Below, in pieces: positions 38,020-46,787 of a DNA stretch of 64,000 nt. The DNA lies in contig NZ_SNYI01000001.1 of NCBI RefSeq assembly GCF_004362865.1, positions 1,302,001-1,366,000 of the forward strand. The letters are read 5' to 3'. The translations under genes were made by a program, and so were the position numbers. Each line of letters begins with the position of its first letter. The stretch's first letter is position 1. The notes under the pieces were generated by a model. That model did not search any database and had not been told where the DNA came from. It was given only the letters and a program-made list of their open reading frames with translations. The stretch comes from Zeaxanthinibacter enoshimensis. GTDB lineage: Bacteria; Bacteroidota; Bacteroidia; Flavobacteriales; Flavobacteriaceae.

Positions 38020-41000
38020 ATGAGATCAATCTTATCCTATTTTATCAAGTACCATGTCGCGGTAGATGTTTTCATCATCGCGTTCTTCATATTTGGTATT
38101 TACGGGGCCCTGTCCCTCAAATCTTCTTTCTTTCCACTAACCGATTCCAGGAACATACAGATCGCGGTGACCTACCCGGGTGCTTCCCCGCAGGAAGTAG
38201 AGGAAGGGATCGTCCTGAAGATAGAAGATAACCTGAAAGGATTGGAAGGGATAGAACGGGTAACCTCTACTTCGCGCGAGAACAGTGGATCTATAGACGT
38301 GGAAATAGAGAAAGGCAGGAATGTTGATTTTATGCTTCTCGAGGTTAAGAACGCGGTAGACCGCGTGCCTTCCTTCCCCAGCGGGATGGAACCCCTGGTG
38401 GTCTCCAAGCGGGAAGCCATCCGGCAGACCATTAGCTTTGCGATCAGCGGGGACAATGTGCCTTTAGCTACTTTGAAACAGATCGGCAGGCAGGTAGAGA
38501 ACGACCTGAGAGCCATCGAGGGGATCTCGCAGATCGCCATTTCCGGGTATCCCGATGAAGAAATAGAAATCGCCCTGAACGAGAATAACCTGCTGGCTTA
38601 CAACATGACGTTCTCAGAAGTAGCCCAGGCCGTGGCCAATGCCAATATTCTGGTGACCGGTGGGAATATTAAAACATCGACCGAGGAATACCTGATCCGG
38701 GCGAACAACCGCTCTTATTACGGAGACGAACTATCTAACCTCGTGATCAGGGCAGATGCATCCGGACGAACCATCCGCCTGAAAGATGTGGCCGTGCTCA
38801 GGGACAGGTTCTCTGAAACGCCGAATGCTTCTTATTTCAACGGCAACCTCTCTGTAAACGTCTCTATCACCAGTACCAATACGGAAGACCTTATTTCGGC
38901 AGCCGATAAGGTAAAGGAATACATAGAGGATTTTAACCAGAAGTACAATAATGTACAGTTAAGTGTACTCAGTGACCAGTCCAAAACGCTGAACCAGAGA
39001 ACACAGTTGCTTACAGAGAACGCGGTAATGGGGATGATCCTGGTCCTCATCTTCCTCTCCCTCTTCCTGAATACCCGGCTGGCATTCTGGGTAGCCTTCG
39101 GGCTTCCTATCTCTTTCCTGGGGATGTTCATCTTTGCACCCTTATTTGATGTGACCATTAACGTGCTGTCCCTGTTCGGGATGATCATTGTGATCGGTAT
39201 CCTGGTGGACGACGGGATCGTTATTGCCGAGAATATATATCAACACCATGAACGGGGTAAAAAACCTATTCAGGCGGCGATAGACGGGACCATGGAGGTG
39301 ATTCCTCCCATCGTTTCCGCCATTATCACCACCATACTCGCATTTTCGATCTTCTTCTTCCTGGAAGGTCGTATCGGGGAATTTTTCGGGGAGGTTTCTG
39401 TTATCGTGATCCTGACGCTCCTCGTATCCCTGATCGAGGCCCTGATCATCCTGCCTGCCCACCTCGCGCATTCCAAGGCTTTACAAAAGCAGTCGGATAA
39501 GCCCAAGAAGGGAATAGCCAAAGTATTTGCCAAATTACGTGGAATTAACCGTGCAGGCGATAATATGATGGGCTGGATGCGGGATAAGCTTTATGCCCCG
39601 GCACTTGCCTTCACTATACGACATAAGATCCTGACCTTTTCTTTCTTCTTTATGGCCTTTGCCCTGACCATAGGATCTATAGGAGGTGGGGTGGTTCGTA
39701 CTGCATTCTTTCCCCAGATCGCCAGTGACAGGGTATCCGTGGAACTGACCATGCCCAACGGGACCAACGAGGCCGTGACCGATTCTCTCATCACCTATAT
39801 CTCGGAAAAAGCAGATATCGTGAACCGGGAACTGACCGAGAAGTATCTGTCCGGAACCGGGAAAGAATTATTTGAGAATACCATCCGTAATCTTGGACCC
39901 GGGTCTTCTAATGCAAGCCTGGTGATCAACCTGCTGCCCGGGGAAGAACGCCCGGACCAGATCAGGTCAGAGATGGTAACTAACCGCTTAAGGGAGCTGG
40001 TAGGCCCCGTCACAGGTGTTGAAAGCCTCATCTACGGCTCGGGAGGTAATTTTGGAGGGAGCCCGGTATCCGTATCCCTGCTGGGGAACAATATCGAGGA
40101 ACTGAAGGCGGCGAAGGTAGAACTGAAAACCGCCCTGGAGAACAATGCCTTACTAAAAGACGTGGCCGACAATGACCCGGCAGGGATCAAGGAGATCCGG
40201 TTAGAGCTGAAAGAGAATGCATACCTGTTAGGGCTGGACCTCCGGACCGTTATGAACCAGGTACGGGCAGGCTTCTTCGGTACACAGGCACAACGCTTCC
40301 AGCGCGGGCAGGACGAGATCCGGGTTTGGGTGCGGTATGACCGTGAAAATCGTTCTTCGATCACAGACCTGGACGAAATGCGTATCCTAACCCCTTCCGG
40401 GGACAGGATTCCCCTGAAAGAGATCGCCACCTATGAAATTGCCAGGGGAGAAGTGGCCATCAACCACCTGGACGGGCGCCGGGAAGTGCAGATCAGTGCA
40501 GATATCAAGGACAACGAAACCACCAGTGGGACCGATATAATGGCGTGGATCAAGCAAGACGTGATGCCCGAGATAACTTCTAAGTATCCAACGGTGAGTC
40601 CGTCTTACGAAGGACAGAACCGGGAAGCCGGAAAAACGATAAGTTCCCTGCAGACCGCCGGGTTTACCGTGCTGATGCTAATTTATATCACCATCGCATT
40701 TACCTTCAGAAGTTTCAGCCAGCCCTTGTTGTTATTATTACTGGTTCCTTTCAGCCTTACAGCGGTAGCCTGGGGCCACTGGTTGCACGGGTTCCCTATC
40801 AATATACTGTCGCTGCTGGGGATCATTGCCCTGATCGGGATTATGGTGAATGACGGACTGGTGCTGATCAGTAAGTTTAATACCAACCTGAGAGGAGGTA
40901 TGAAGTTTGATGATGCCATTTTCGAGGCGGGCAAATCCAGGTTCAGGGCGATCTTCCTGACCTCGATCACCACCATTGCAGGTCTTGCACCTTTACTGCT

Positions 41001-41292
41001 GGAAAAGAGCAGGCAGGCGCAGTTCCTGAAACCTATGGCTATTTCTATCGCCTACGGTATCGGGTTTGCCACGGTTCTCACCCTGCTTTTGCTGCCGTTA
41101 TTCCTTGCTTTCAGCAACCGTTACAAGGTCACTGTAAAATGGCTGAGAACAGGGAAGGAGATCTCCAGGGAAGAGGTAGAGCGGGCCATTAAGGAACAAA
41201 AGGAAGAGGAACACCTGGAATCACAATCGGACAGAACGAATAATGGGATGGAGGACTTGTCCAAAGACAGGCTGAAACATTCTGAAAACTAG
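38020..41292 (+). CDS. RND efflux pump permease (AcrB/HAE-like)
   Basis: Protein of 1090 residues with the 12-TM duplicated RND plan and two large periplasmic loops. The first TM is near 12-32. TM4 carries the proton-relay pair in GILVDDGIVIAENI (two Asp). In the second half, GIMVNDGLVLISKF occupies the place where AcrB has its relay lysine (Lys940), here Asn, so the relay is not the classical set. The C-terminus (about 1040-1090) is a charged cytoplasmic tail. Substrates cannot be told. The gene order adaptor-pump-channel is standard. Confidence 0.94.
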   Translation: MRSILSYFIKYHVAVDVFIIAFFIFGIYGALSLKSSFFPLTDSRNIQIAVTYPGASPQEVEEGIVLKIEDNLKGLEGIERVTSTSRENSGSIDVEIEKGRNVDFMLLEVKNAVDRVPSFPSGMEPLVVSKREAIRQTISFAISGDNVPLATLKQIGRQVENDLRAIEGISQIAISGYPDEEIEIALNENNLLAYNMTFSEVAQAVANANILVTGGNIKTSTEEYLIRANNRSYYGDELSNLVIRADASGRTIRLKDVAVLRDRFSETPNASYFNGNLSVNVSITSTNTEDLISAADKVKEYIEDFNQKYNNVQLSVLSDQSKTLNQRTQLLTENAVMGMILVLIFLSLFLNTRLAFWVAFGLPISFLGMFIFAPLFDVTINVLSLFGMIIVIGILVDDGIVIAENIYQHHERGKKPIQAAIDGTMEVIPPIVSAIITTILAFSIFFFLEGRIGEFFGEVSVIVILTLLVSLIEALIILPAHLAHSKALQKQSDKPKKGIAKVFAKLRGINRAGDNMMGWMRDKLYAPALAFTIRHKILTFSFFFMAFALTIGSIGGGVVRTAFFPQIASDRVSVELTMPNGTNEAVTDSLITYISEKADIVNRELTEKYLSGTGKELFENTIRNLGPGSSNASLVINLLPGEERPDQIRSEMVTNRLRELVGPVTGVESLIYGSGGNFGGSPVSVSLLGNNIEELKAAKVELKTALENNALLKDVADNDPAGIKEIRLELKENAYLLGLDLRTVMNQVRAGFFGTQAQRFQRGQDEIRVWVRYDRENRSSITDLDEMRILTPSGDRIPLKEIATYEIARGEVAINHLDGRREVQISADIKDNETTSGTDIMAWIKQDVMPEITSKYPTVSPSYEGQNREAGKTISSLQTAGFTVLMLIYITIAFTFRSFSQPLLLLLLVPFSLTAVAWGHWLHGFPINILSLLGIIALIGIMVNDGLVLISKFNTNLRGGMKFDDAIFEAGKSRFRAIFLTSITTIAGLAPLLLEKSRQAQFLKPMAISIAYGIGFATVLTLLLLPLFLAFSNRYKVTVKWLRTGKEISREEVERAIKEQKEEEHLESQSDRTNNGMEDLSKDRLKHSEN

Positions 41293-41304
41293 TAAGGAAT
41301 ACGG

Positions 41305-42654
41305 ATGAAGGAAATTATTGCCACAGTTGTATTACTAACCGCAGGCTTGTTCTGTGTGCAGGCACAGTCACCGCTGCTGACCAAGGAAGAGGCTGTAGAG
41401 CAGGCCCTGGAACATAATTTCGGGATAGAGGTTGCGCGTAACCAGGTTGAAATAGCAGATAATAACCAGGGAATCCTTAATTCGGGTTACCTGCCAAGCC
41501 TGAGTGCGGTAGCCGGGGCTGATTACAGCAGGGACGATTCTACTATTGAATTCCCGGGGCAGGTGGACGACCAGGGTAATCCCAGGCCCGACTTTGAGAT
41601 CAACCAGGCTGAAGCCCAGCGTTATACTTCGGCCCTGCAGCTGAATTATACCCTCTTTGACGGGCTGGGACGGCTCTACAATTACAAGAGTTTAAAAGAA
41701 GAATATGAACTTACCACCCTGCAGGCACGGGAAACCATAGAGAATACGATGCTGGAACTGTTCAGTGTGTATTACGAGATCGCCAGGCTGAGTGAGAATG
41801 AAAAAGTACTGGAAGAAGCCCTGAGGATCTCCCAGGACAGGACCAAACGGGCGGAATATGCCTTTGAATTCGGACAGAATACCAAGCTGAATATCCTCAA
41901 TGCAGAGGTAGATGTCACCAATGACAGCATCAACTTGCTGAATACCCGGCAGCAGCTTAAGAATGCGAAAAGGGACCTGAACCTTATCCTGAACAGGGAG
42001 CTGGATGCAGCCTTTGCAGTAGACACCCTGATCCAGTTCACCTCTCCGCTGGTCTTACAGGACTACATTGACAGGGCCGAAGAAAATAATGTTTCCGTGT
42101 TGCAGGTAGAGCGGAACCTCGCCATCAATGAATACGATATCAAGATCAGCAAATCCGGGTATTTGCCAAGGATCGGGCTCACAGGTTCCTACGGCTGGAA
42201 CCTGAACCAGAGTGCAGCCTCTGCCTTCTTTCCCGGTACCAATAACACCAATAATAACCTTTCCCTGGGCGCCAGTCTCAGCTGGAACCTTTTTGACGGG
42301 GGGAATACCGCGGTGCGGATCAAGAATGCGAAGATCGCCTACGAGAACCAGGAAATATTAAAGAAACAGGTACTGCTTGAAGTGGACCGGGATATAAAGA
42401 ACGCCTTTGATATTTATAAGAACAGGCTGAGCATTTACCGGATACAGGAGAAGAACGTGGTCACCAATAAAAATAATTTTGAACGCTCCCGGGAGCAGTT
42501 CCAGCTGGGGAGGATCACTTCGATCGAGTTCAGGCAGGCCCAGATCAACCTGCTCAACGCCCAGACCAATAAGAACCTGGCCAAGTACGACGCAAAACTG
42601 GCCGAACTGCAGTTGCTGCAGCTGACCGGGCAGTTGTTGAATGTTCCTCTTTAG
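41305..42654 (+). CDS. TolC-family outer-membrane efflux channel
   Basis: Protein of 449 residues. A Sec signal peptide (about 1-20, ending VQAQS) is followed by two OEP repeats of long alternating helices with short beta segments; LTKEEAVEQALEHNFGI opens the first, and FERSREQFQLGRITSIEF is the second-half conserved segment. The protein forms the trimeric channel that completes the tripartite pump. No terminator follows; the stop runs straight into repeat DNA. Confidence 0.93.
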   Translation: MKEIIATVVLLTAGLFCVQAQSPLLTKEEAVEQALEHNFGIEVARNQVEIADNNQGILNSGYLPSLSAVAGADYSRDDSTIEFPGQVDDQGNPRPDFEINQAEAQRYTSALQLNYTLFDGLGRLYNYKSLKEEYELTTLQARETIENTMLELFSVYYEIARLSENEKVLEEALRISQDRTKRAEYAFEFGQNTKLNILNAEVDVTNDSINLLNTRQQLKNAKRDLNLILNRELDAAFAVDTLIQFTSPLVLQDYIDRAEENNVSVLQVERNLAINEYDIKISKSGYLPRIGLTGSYGWNLNQSAASAFFPGTNNTNNNLSLGASLSWNLFDGGNTAVRIKNAKIAYENQEILKKQVLLEVDRDIKNAFDIYKNRLSIYRIQEKNVVTNKNNFERSREQFQLGRITSIEFRQAQINLLNAQTNKNLAKYDAKLAELQLLQLTGQLLNVPL

Positions 42655-42660
42655 GGGGAT

Positions 42661-42825
42661 ACGGTCACACCGTCATGCCGACACACGGTGATTCAGTGAA
42701 GCAGTGATACGGCCCGCCCGTACCGAGCGGCACGTTCGGGCGGGTGATGCGGTGATGCAGTGATACGGTGATGCAGTGACACGGTGATGCGGTGATGCCG
42801 TCATACCGGCACATGAGTATTTATA
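42661..42825 (+). repeat. Mosaic repeat locus 1 (8-bp arrays and GC hairpin)
   Basis: It contains CGTCA-type units, then GTGATRCR-type units (period 8, such as GTGATGCG, GTGATGCA, GTGATACG) around a GC-rich hairpin at 42713-42744. It begins seven bases after the TolC stop and ends just before the -7 box of the CPXCG gene. A related module, AACTTCAAACCTCAAA, continues to about 42850, followed by the small IR CCTGC/GCAGG. Confidence 0.85.
42713..42744. repeat. GC hairpin, inverted variant
   Basis: CCCGCCCG and CGGGCGGG bound 16 bases whose reverse complement differs from the core of the copies at 59539 and 61035 at only three positions. This copy therefore sits in the opposite orientation. Confidence 0.8.
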
Positions 42826-42833
42826 TAATTTTG
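42826..42833 (+). promoter_or_regulatory. Putative -7 box (TAATTTTG) for the CPXCG gene
   Basis: An exact TAnnTTTG match 47 nt before the ATG at 42881, at the edge of the repeat array. Confidence 0.45.
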
Positions 42834-42880
42834 TAAACTTCAAACCTCAAATTTACCTGCCGAAGGCAGGCCTCAAACTA

Positions 42881-43060
42881 ATGAACGAACATTTTTTCCA
42901 ATGCCCTTACTGCTGGGAGACCATATCGATGCTGTTAGACCCGTCTGCGGGGCAGCAACAGTACATCGAGGATTGCGAGGTGTGTTGTAATCCCGTTGAG
43001 GTAAAAATGAATTTCAGTGGGGAGGAGCTGCTCTCTTTCGAGGCGGCGGTAATCCCCTGA
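42881..43060 (+). CDS. CPXCG-type small cysteine-rich protein
   Basis: Protein of 59 residues, MNEHFFQCPYCWETISMLLD and onward, ending FEAAVIP. Two cysteine pairs, Cys8-x2-Cys11 (CPYC) and Cys32-x2-Cys35 with an extra Cys36 (CEVCC), match the CPXCG zinc-ribbon family (about 60 residues). The pattern, including the WE after the first pair and the DC before the second, is strong enough for a real gene despite its size. No signal peptide is present. The role of the family is unknown. It lies 157 bases upstream of the BLUF gene in the same orientation. Confidence 0.88.
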   Translation: MNEHFFQCPYCWETISMLLDPSAGQQQYIEDCEVCCNPVEVKMNFSGEELLSFEAAVIP

Positions 43061-43202
43061 ATCCTTCATCCGGGCATTTATTTCTTATGTATTTATTGCA
43101 TCACGGCAATAAGCTGATGGATATCATGAAATGATGACCTTCTAATTAATTACCTTCCCGCTTAATCTTAAAGAATACCCGGCTGAGATGTAGGGTGTAA
43201 AT

Positions 43203-43210
43203 TAAATTTG
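43203..43210 (+). promoter_or_regulatory. Putative -7 box (TAAATTTG) for the BLUF gene
   Basis: An exact TAnnTTTG match ending seven bases before the GTG start, which would leave almost no leader. Confidence 0.5.
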
Positions 43211-43217
43211 GTACTAG

Positions 43218-43688
43218 GTGATACATGCAGTGATCTACATTTCAAAGGCTGATCCGGGATTCTCTAAAGGAGAGGTCAAGGAGATGTTGCTGAAAGCCAA
43301 ATCCTACAACCGTACGCACGAGATCACCGGTTGTATCCTGTATCATAAACAACAGTTTTTGCAGCTTATAGAAGGGGCTGAGAAAGATGTACGGGAACTC
43401 TACAGGAAATTGGTTGAAGATAACAGACATCATGAAGTTACCACGCTCTTTGATGAGTCGAGCGGAACCCGCATATTCCCAAACTGGGCCATGGCCTTTT
43501 ACGAATTTGAAGAGGAAGAGGACAGCACCGCACATACAAGGTTACAGCTAGACCAGATCCTGGAGCAGGCCACAATATCTGAAGGTAATAAGGAAGCCTT
43601 CGGGGTCCTGGAAAGGAGTGCAGAGCGACTCCTGGCGCAGGGTCAGCACGAACTATTCAACACCGTACGCCGACTGTTTGGTGATTAA
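43218..43688 (+). CDS. Short BLUF-domain blue-light photoreceptor
   Basis: Protein of 156 residues. The FAD-binding BLUF domain covers about 2-95 and all photochemical residues are present: Tyr7 (VIYIS), Asn31 (SYNRTHEITG), Gln49 (FLQLIEG), Trp90 and Met92 (NWAMAF). A helical C-terminus (about 100-156) has no effector domain, so signalling must go through a partner. Blue light shifts the flavin-Gln-Tyr hydrogen bonds. The start is GTG; an in-frame TAG lies immediately upstream and no other start precedes Tyr7. It is transcribed away from the efflux operon, towards the M16 gene. Confidence 0.93.
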   Translation: MIHAVIYISKADPGFSKGEVKEMLLKAKSYNRTHEITGCILYHKQQFLQLIEGAEKDVRELYRKLVEDNRHHEVTTLFDESSGTRIFPNWAMAFYEFEEEEDSTAHTRLQLDQILEQATISEGNKEAFGVLERSAERLLAQGQHELFNTVRRLFGD

Positions 43689-43704
43689 ATATCCAGAACA
43701 ATAA

Positions 43705-43727
43705 AACCCGGGTTTCCCCGGGTTTTT
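43705..43727. terminator. Terminator between the BLUF gene and the M16 protease gene
   Basis: AACCCGGG and CCCGGGTT around a four-base loop, with TTTTT on the plus strand and AAAA before the left arm, so it may serve both converging genes. Confidence 0.88.
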
Positions 43728-43751
43728 CATATTATAACTTTACTGATATAA

Positions 43752-46481
43752 CTATTCGGTGCCTTCTTTCTTGAAGTCGCCTGCATTGACCACCGTCCAT
43801 TCAGAGAATGGTTTAATGTGCTTTTTGATGGCTGCATTCACATCTTTTACAGTCAGGGAAGTCACTTTATCCTCAATAGCTTTGTGGAATTCCATTCCCC
43901 TGTTGTAATAGATGTTATTATTAACGAGGGAGGCCAGTTCGTTATCTTTGGCCCGGGAAACTGTTCTTCCCTGTACCCAGCCATTGATCGCATCTTTTAA
44001 TTCCTCTTCGGTGATCCCATCTTTAATAAAACGAGCTATCTCTTCTTTAAAGCCCAGCTGTACCTTGTCGTAATTAGCAGGGGCATAGATGGCATATATA
44101 TACACTTGTGAATTGGAATCCTCTTTATCCGAATCTGCCTGGAAACCGGCACCGGCTCCATAGCTGACCCCGTCTTTCTGCCTTAATCTTTCAGCGATTC
44201 GCGAATTCAGGAACCCACCTCCAAGGATGGTACTCGCTATGGTCAGCGCGGGGTAATCCTTATGGTATTCACTGATCTCAATAGTTTGTCCGCCCAGGGT
44301 CATTGCATTCTGTTTATCCGGGGTCTGGATGTCCTCGTGTACCGGCTTATTGATATAGAACGGGTTCTTGATCTCCGAATAGGGATGCCTGGCTTCAAAA
44401 CCTGCAAAGGCCTGCTGCATCATATCTTTAAGTTTCCCGGTGTCCTGGTCCCCGATACTTACCAGGATAGATTTGCCAAGCCCGTAAAACTCCTTATGGA
44501 AATTCTTCACATCCTCTACGGTTACCGCTTGTATGGCAGCCTCCTGCTCTTCTATAGTCATGTTATAATTAGGATGACCTTTGGGGTAGTTGTTGTTGAT
44601 CTCTCCAAGACGCTGGGAAGCCAGGAACTGTGGCTCTGTCTTGTTATTCTCCAGGCTTGCCAAACGCTCGGTCCTGATCTTCTCGAGTTCCGCTGCATCG
44701 AACGCAGGGTTCTTCAGCATATCGATCATCAGCTTTACCGCATCTTCCAGGTTTTCCTCCGTACTCTCGATAGAGGCGTACACATTCCCGTTCCGGGCAT
44801 AGAGATTCACCGAACTTTTAAGCCTGCTCAGTTCGTCCTCGATCTGCTGCCGGCTCATGGAGGTGGTGCCTTTATTCAGCATTGCAGCTGTAAAAGAGGG
44901 TATCATCCCTTTACCAGTAAGAGATTTGGCATCCCCGGTTCTCATGCTGAAGTTAAAGGTTACCGTAGCTCCCCGGTTGCTCTTTTCAATGAAGCCATAA
45001 TGTATTCCATTGTCCAGTTTACCGCGTTCCAGCCTTTCCTCGATCTTGTCATAGGCTACGTCAAAGGCTTCGCCTGTACCCTTGCTTTCTTTCCCCTTGT
45101 AGCCCGACACCAGGGAATCAAGGTTGGTTACGTGAGGTATGGCAACCCGTTCCGGTGATTTGGTAGGGTAGAAGCGGCCGATGGTACGGTTAGAAGGGAT
45201 GAGGTATTTGGCAGCAGCCTTGTTCACCTGTTCCAGGGTCATGGCTTCGACGCGGTCCCTGTGGATAAAGGCCAGCCTGAAATCCCCGGCCCCGATGAAT
45301 TCGCTCATAAAGGTGCCTAATCTTGCCGAGTTCCTGAGGATCTGGTCAAACTCTTTCATCAGCTTCGCTTTTGCACGATCGAGCTCCTCCTGGGTGATCG
45401 GCTTTTCTTTAACCTGGTCCAGCACCGAGGTCAGAACCGATTGTACTTCGTCCGCGTCCTTATCAGACGGAACATTGACATTGATGTAAAGGAAACCGGG
45501 TTCTTTAGTAAAAGGAGAAAAGGACCAAAGCGAAGATGCTTTCTGGGTTTCGATCAGTGCCTTGTACAGCCTTCCGGAGGGTTCGTCTGTCAGAACTTGT
45601 TCTACTACAGACATAGCGGCATAATCAGGATCAGAACCCGATGGGGTATGGTAAAGAGATGAAACCAGCTGCAGGTCTCCAACCCGGCTGAGGGCCACTC
45701 GTTTTTCTCCGTCCTGTGCGGGTTCCTCGGTATGAGAATCGCGAAGGGGAGTATCCGGCTTTTGTATCTTCCCGAACTTTTCTTTCACCAGGTTTAAAGT
45801 CTTTTCTTCATCAAACTTCCCGGTGATCATCAGCACGGCATTGTCCGGCCTGTAGAACTTTTTATAGAATGCTTTCAGGTTCTCTATCGGCACACGTTCT
45901 ATATCGGATCGGTTACCGATAGTACTGTTGCCATAGTTATGCCATAAGAAAGCAGCATTGATGACTTTCTCCAGCAGTACTCCTGTAGGGTTGTTCTCGC
46001 CGGATTCAAATTCGTTCCGCACCACGCTGAACTCGGAGTCGAGATCTTTCTTGGCGATAAAAGAGTTCACCATCCGGTCTGCTTCCAGGTCCAGGGCCCA
46101 TTCCAGGTTTTCGTCCGTGGCATTAAAGGTTTCGTAGTAGTTGGTACGGTCATACCAGGTGGTACCGTTTGCCCTTGCCCCGTGGGACGTGAGTTCCTTG
46201 GGAATATCCGGGTGGTTGGGGGTGCCTTTGAACACCAAGTGTTCCAGCAGGTGTGCCATCCCTTTTTCCCCGTACCCTTCATGCCGGGAACCCACCAGGT
46301 AGGTGATGTTCACGGTGATGGTCTGGGCCGAGTTGTCAGGAAACAACAATACTTTTAAGCCGTTATCCAGCTCGTATTGCGTGATTCCTTCAACGGAAGC
46401 TGTTTTTTTCATTTGGGCGTAGCCCGTGGTCCCGGCAACAAGAAATGCCAGGAGGATCAGAGTTCTTGTAATTCTTTTCAT
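43752..46481 (-). CDS. Exported M16 (insulysin/PqqL-like) zinc protease
   Basis: Protein of 909 residues. A Sec signal peptide (about 1-22, ending GYAQ) is followed by two M16 units. The first carries the inverted zinc motif HLLEH (His77-Glu80-His81) with a downstream glutamate near residue 155 in VVRNEFESGENN; the second (from about 480) lacks the motif and is non-catalytic, as is usual for a fused M16 pair. It would degrade peptides in the periplasm. It is transcribed alone by spacing. Confidence 0.94.
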   Translation of the reverse strand: MKRITRTLILLAFLVAGTTGYAQMKKTASVEGITQYELDNGLKVLLFPDNSAQTITVNITYLVGSRHEGYGEKGMAHLLEHLVFKGTPNHPDIPKELTSHGARANGTTWYDRTNYYETFNATDENLEWALDLEADRMVNSFIAKKDLDSEFSVVRNEFESGENNPTGVLLEKVINAAFLWHNYGNSTIGNRSDIERVPIENLKAFYKKFYRPDNAVLMITGKFDEEKTLNLVKEKFGKIQKPDTPLRDSHTEEPAQDGEKRVALSRVGDLQLVSSLYHTPSGSDPDYAAMSVVEQVLTDEPSGRLYKALIETQKASSLWSFSPFTKEPGFLYINVNVPSDKDADEVQSVLTSVLDQVKEKPITQEELDRAKAKLMKEFDQILRNSARLGTFMSEFIGAGDFRLAFIHRDRVEAMTLEQVNKAAAKYLIPSNRTIGRFYPTKSPERVAIPHVTNLDSLVSGYKGKESKGTGEAFDVAYDKIEERLERGKLDNGIHYGFIEKSNRGATVTFNFSMRTGDAKSLTGKGMIPSFTAAMLNKGTTSMSRQQIEDELSRLKSSVNLYARNGNVYASIESTEENLEDAVKLMIDMLKNPAFDAAELEKIRTERLASLENNKTEPQFLASQRLGEINNNYPKGHPNYNMTIEEQEAAIQAVTVEDVKNFHKEFYGLGKSILVSIGDQDTGKLKDMMQQAFAGFEARHPYSEIKNPFYINKPVHEDIQTPDKQNAMTLGGQTIEISEYHKDYPALTIASTILGGGFLNSRIAERLRQKDGVSYGAGAGFQADSDKEDSNSQVYIYAIYAPANYDKVQLGFKEEIARFIKDGITEEELKDAINGWVQGRTVSRAKDNELASLVNNNIYYNRGMEFHKAIEDKVTSLTVKDVNAAIKKHIKPFSEWTVVNAGDFKKEGTE

Positions 46482-46787
46482 GTTGATTGCTTGTGATGAG
46501 ATCTTAAAAATAGCGATTTATTTCCTTGAAAGGATACCCTTGGAAGGGTATAATACTGTAATCCAGGATGAAAACGGTATTGGGTTCAGTTTGCGGTGGA
46601 AAAACCGTGTTTTTAAGGGCGCTGATGGGAACATCGCTGTTCAGATCAGGTGAACTTAAAGGTTTAGAAAATGGTGAAAAATCCGGGGGGTAAAATACCC
46701 CTCCTCCCCTGATAACAATTTAATGTAACCGGCTGCAAAAAGCTTGCACTTTCAAGATTAAAAACAGGATCTGTTCTCCTTTAGAAG
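46482..46787. other. Intergenic region, no recognised features
   Basis: A 306-base gap between two minus-strand genes. I see no credible ORF, tRNA or strong terminator hairpin, and none of the mosaic repeats. A one-mismatch -7 match (TATTTTTA) lies about 30 nt before the M16 start. Confidence 0.5.
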
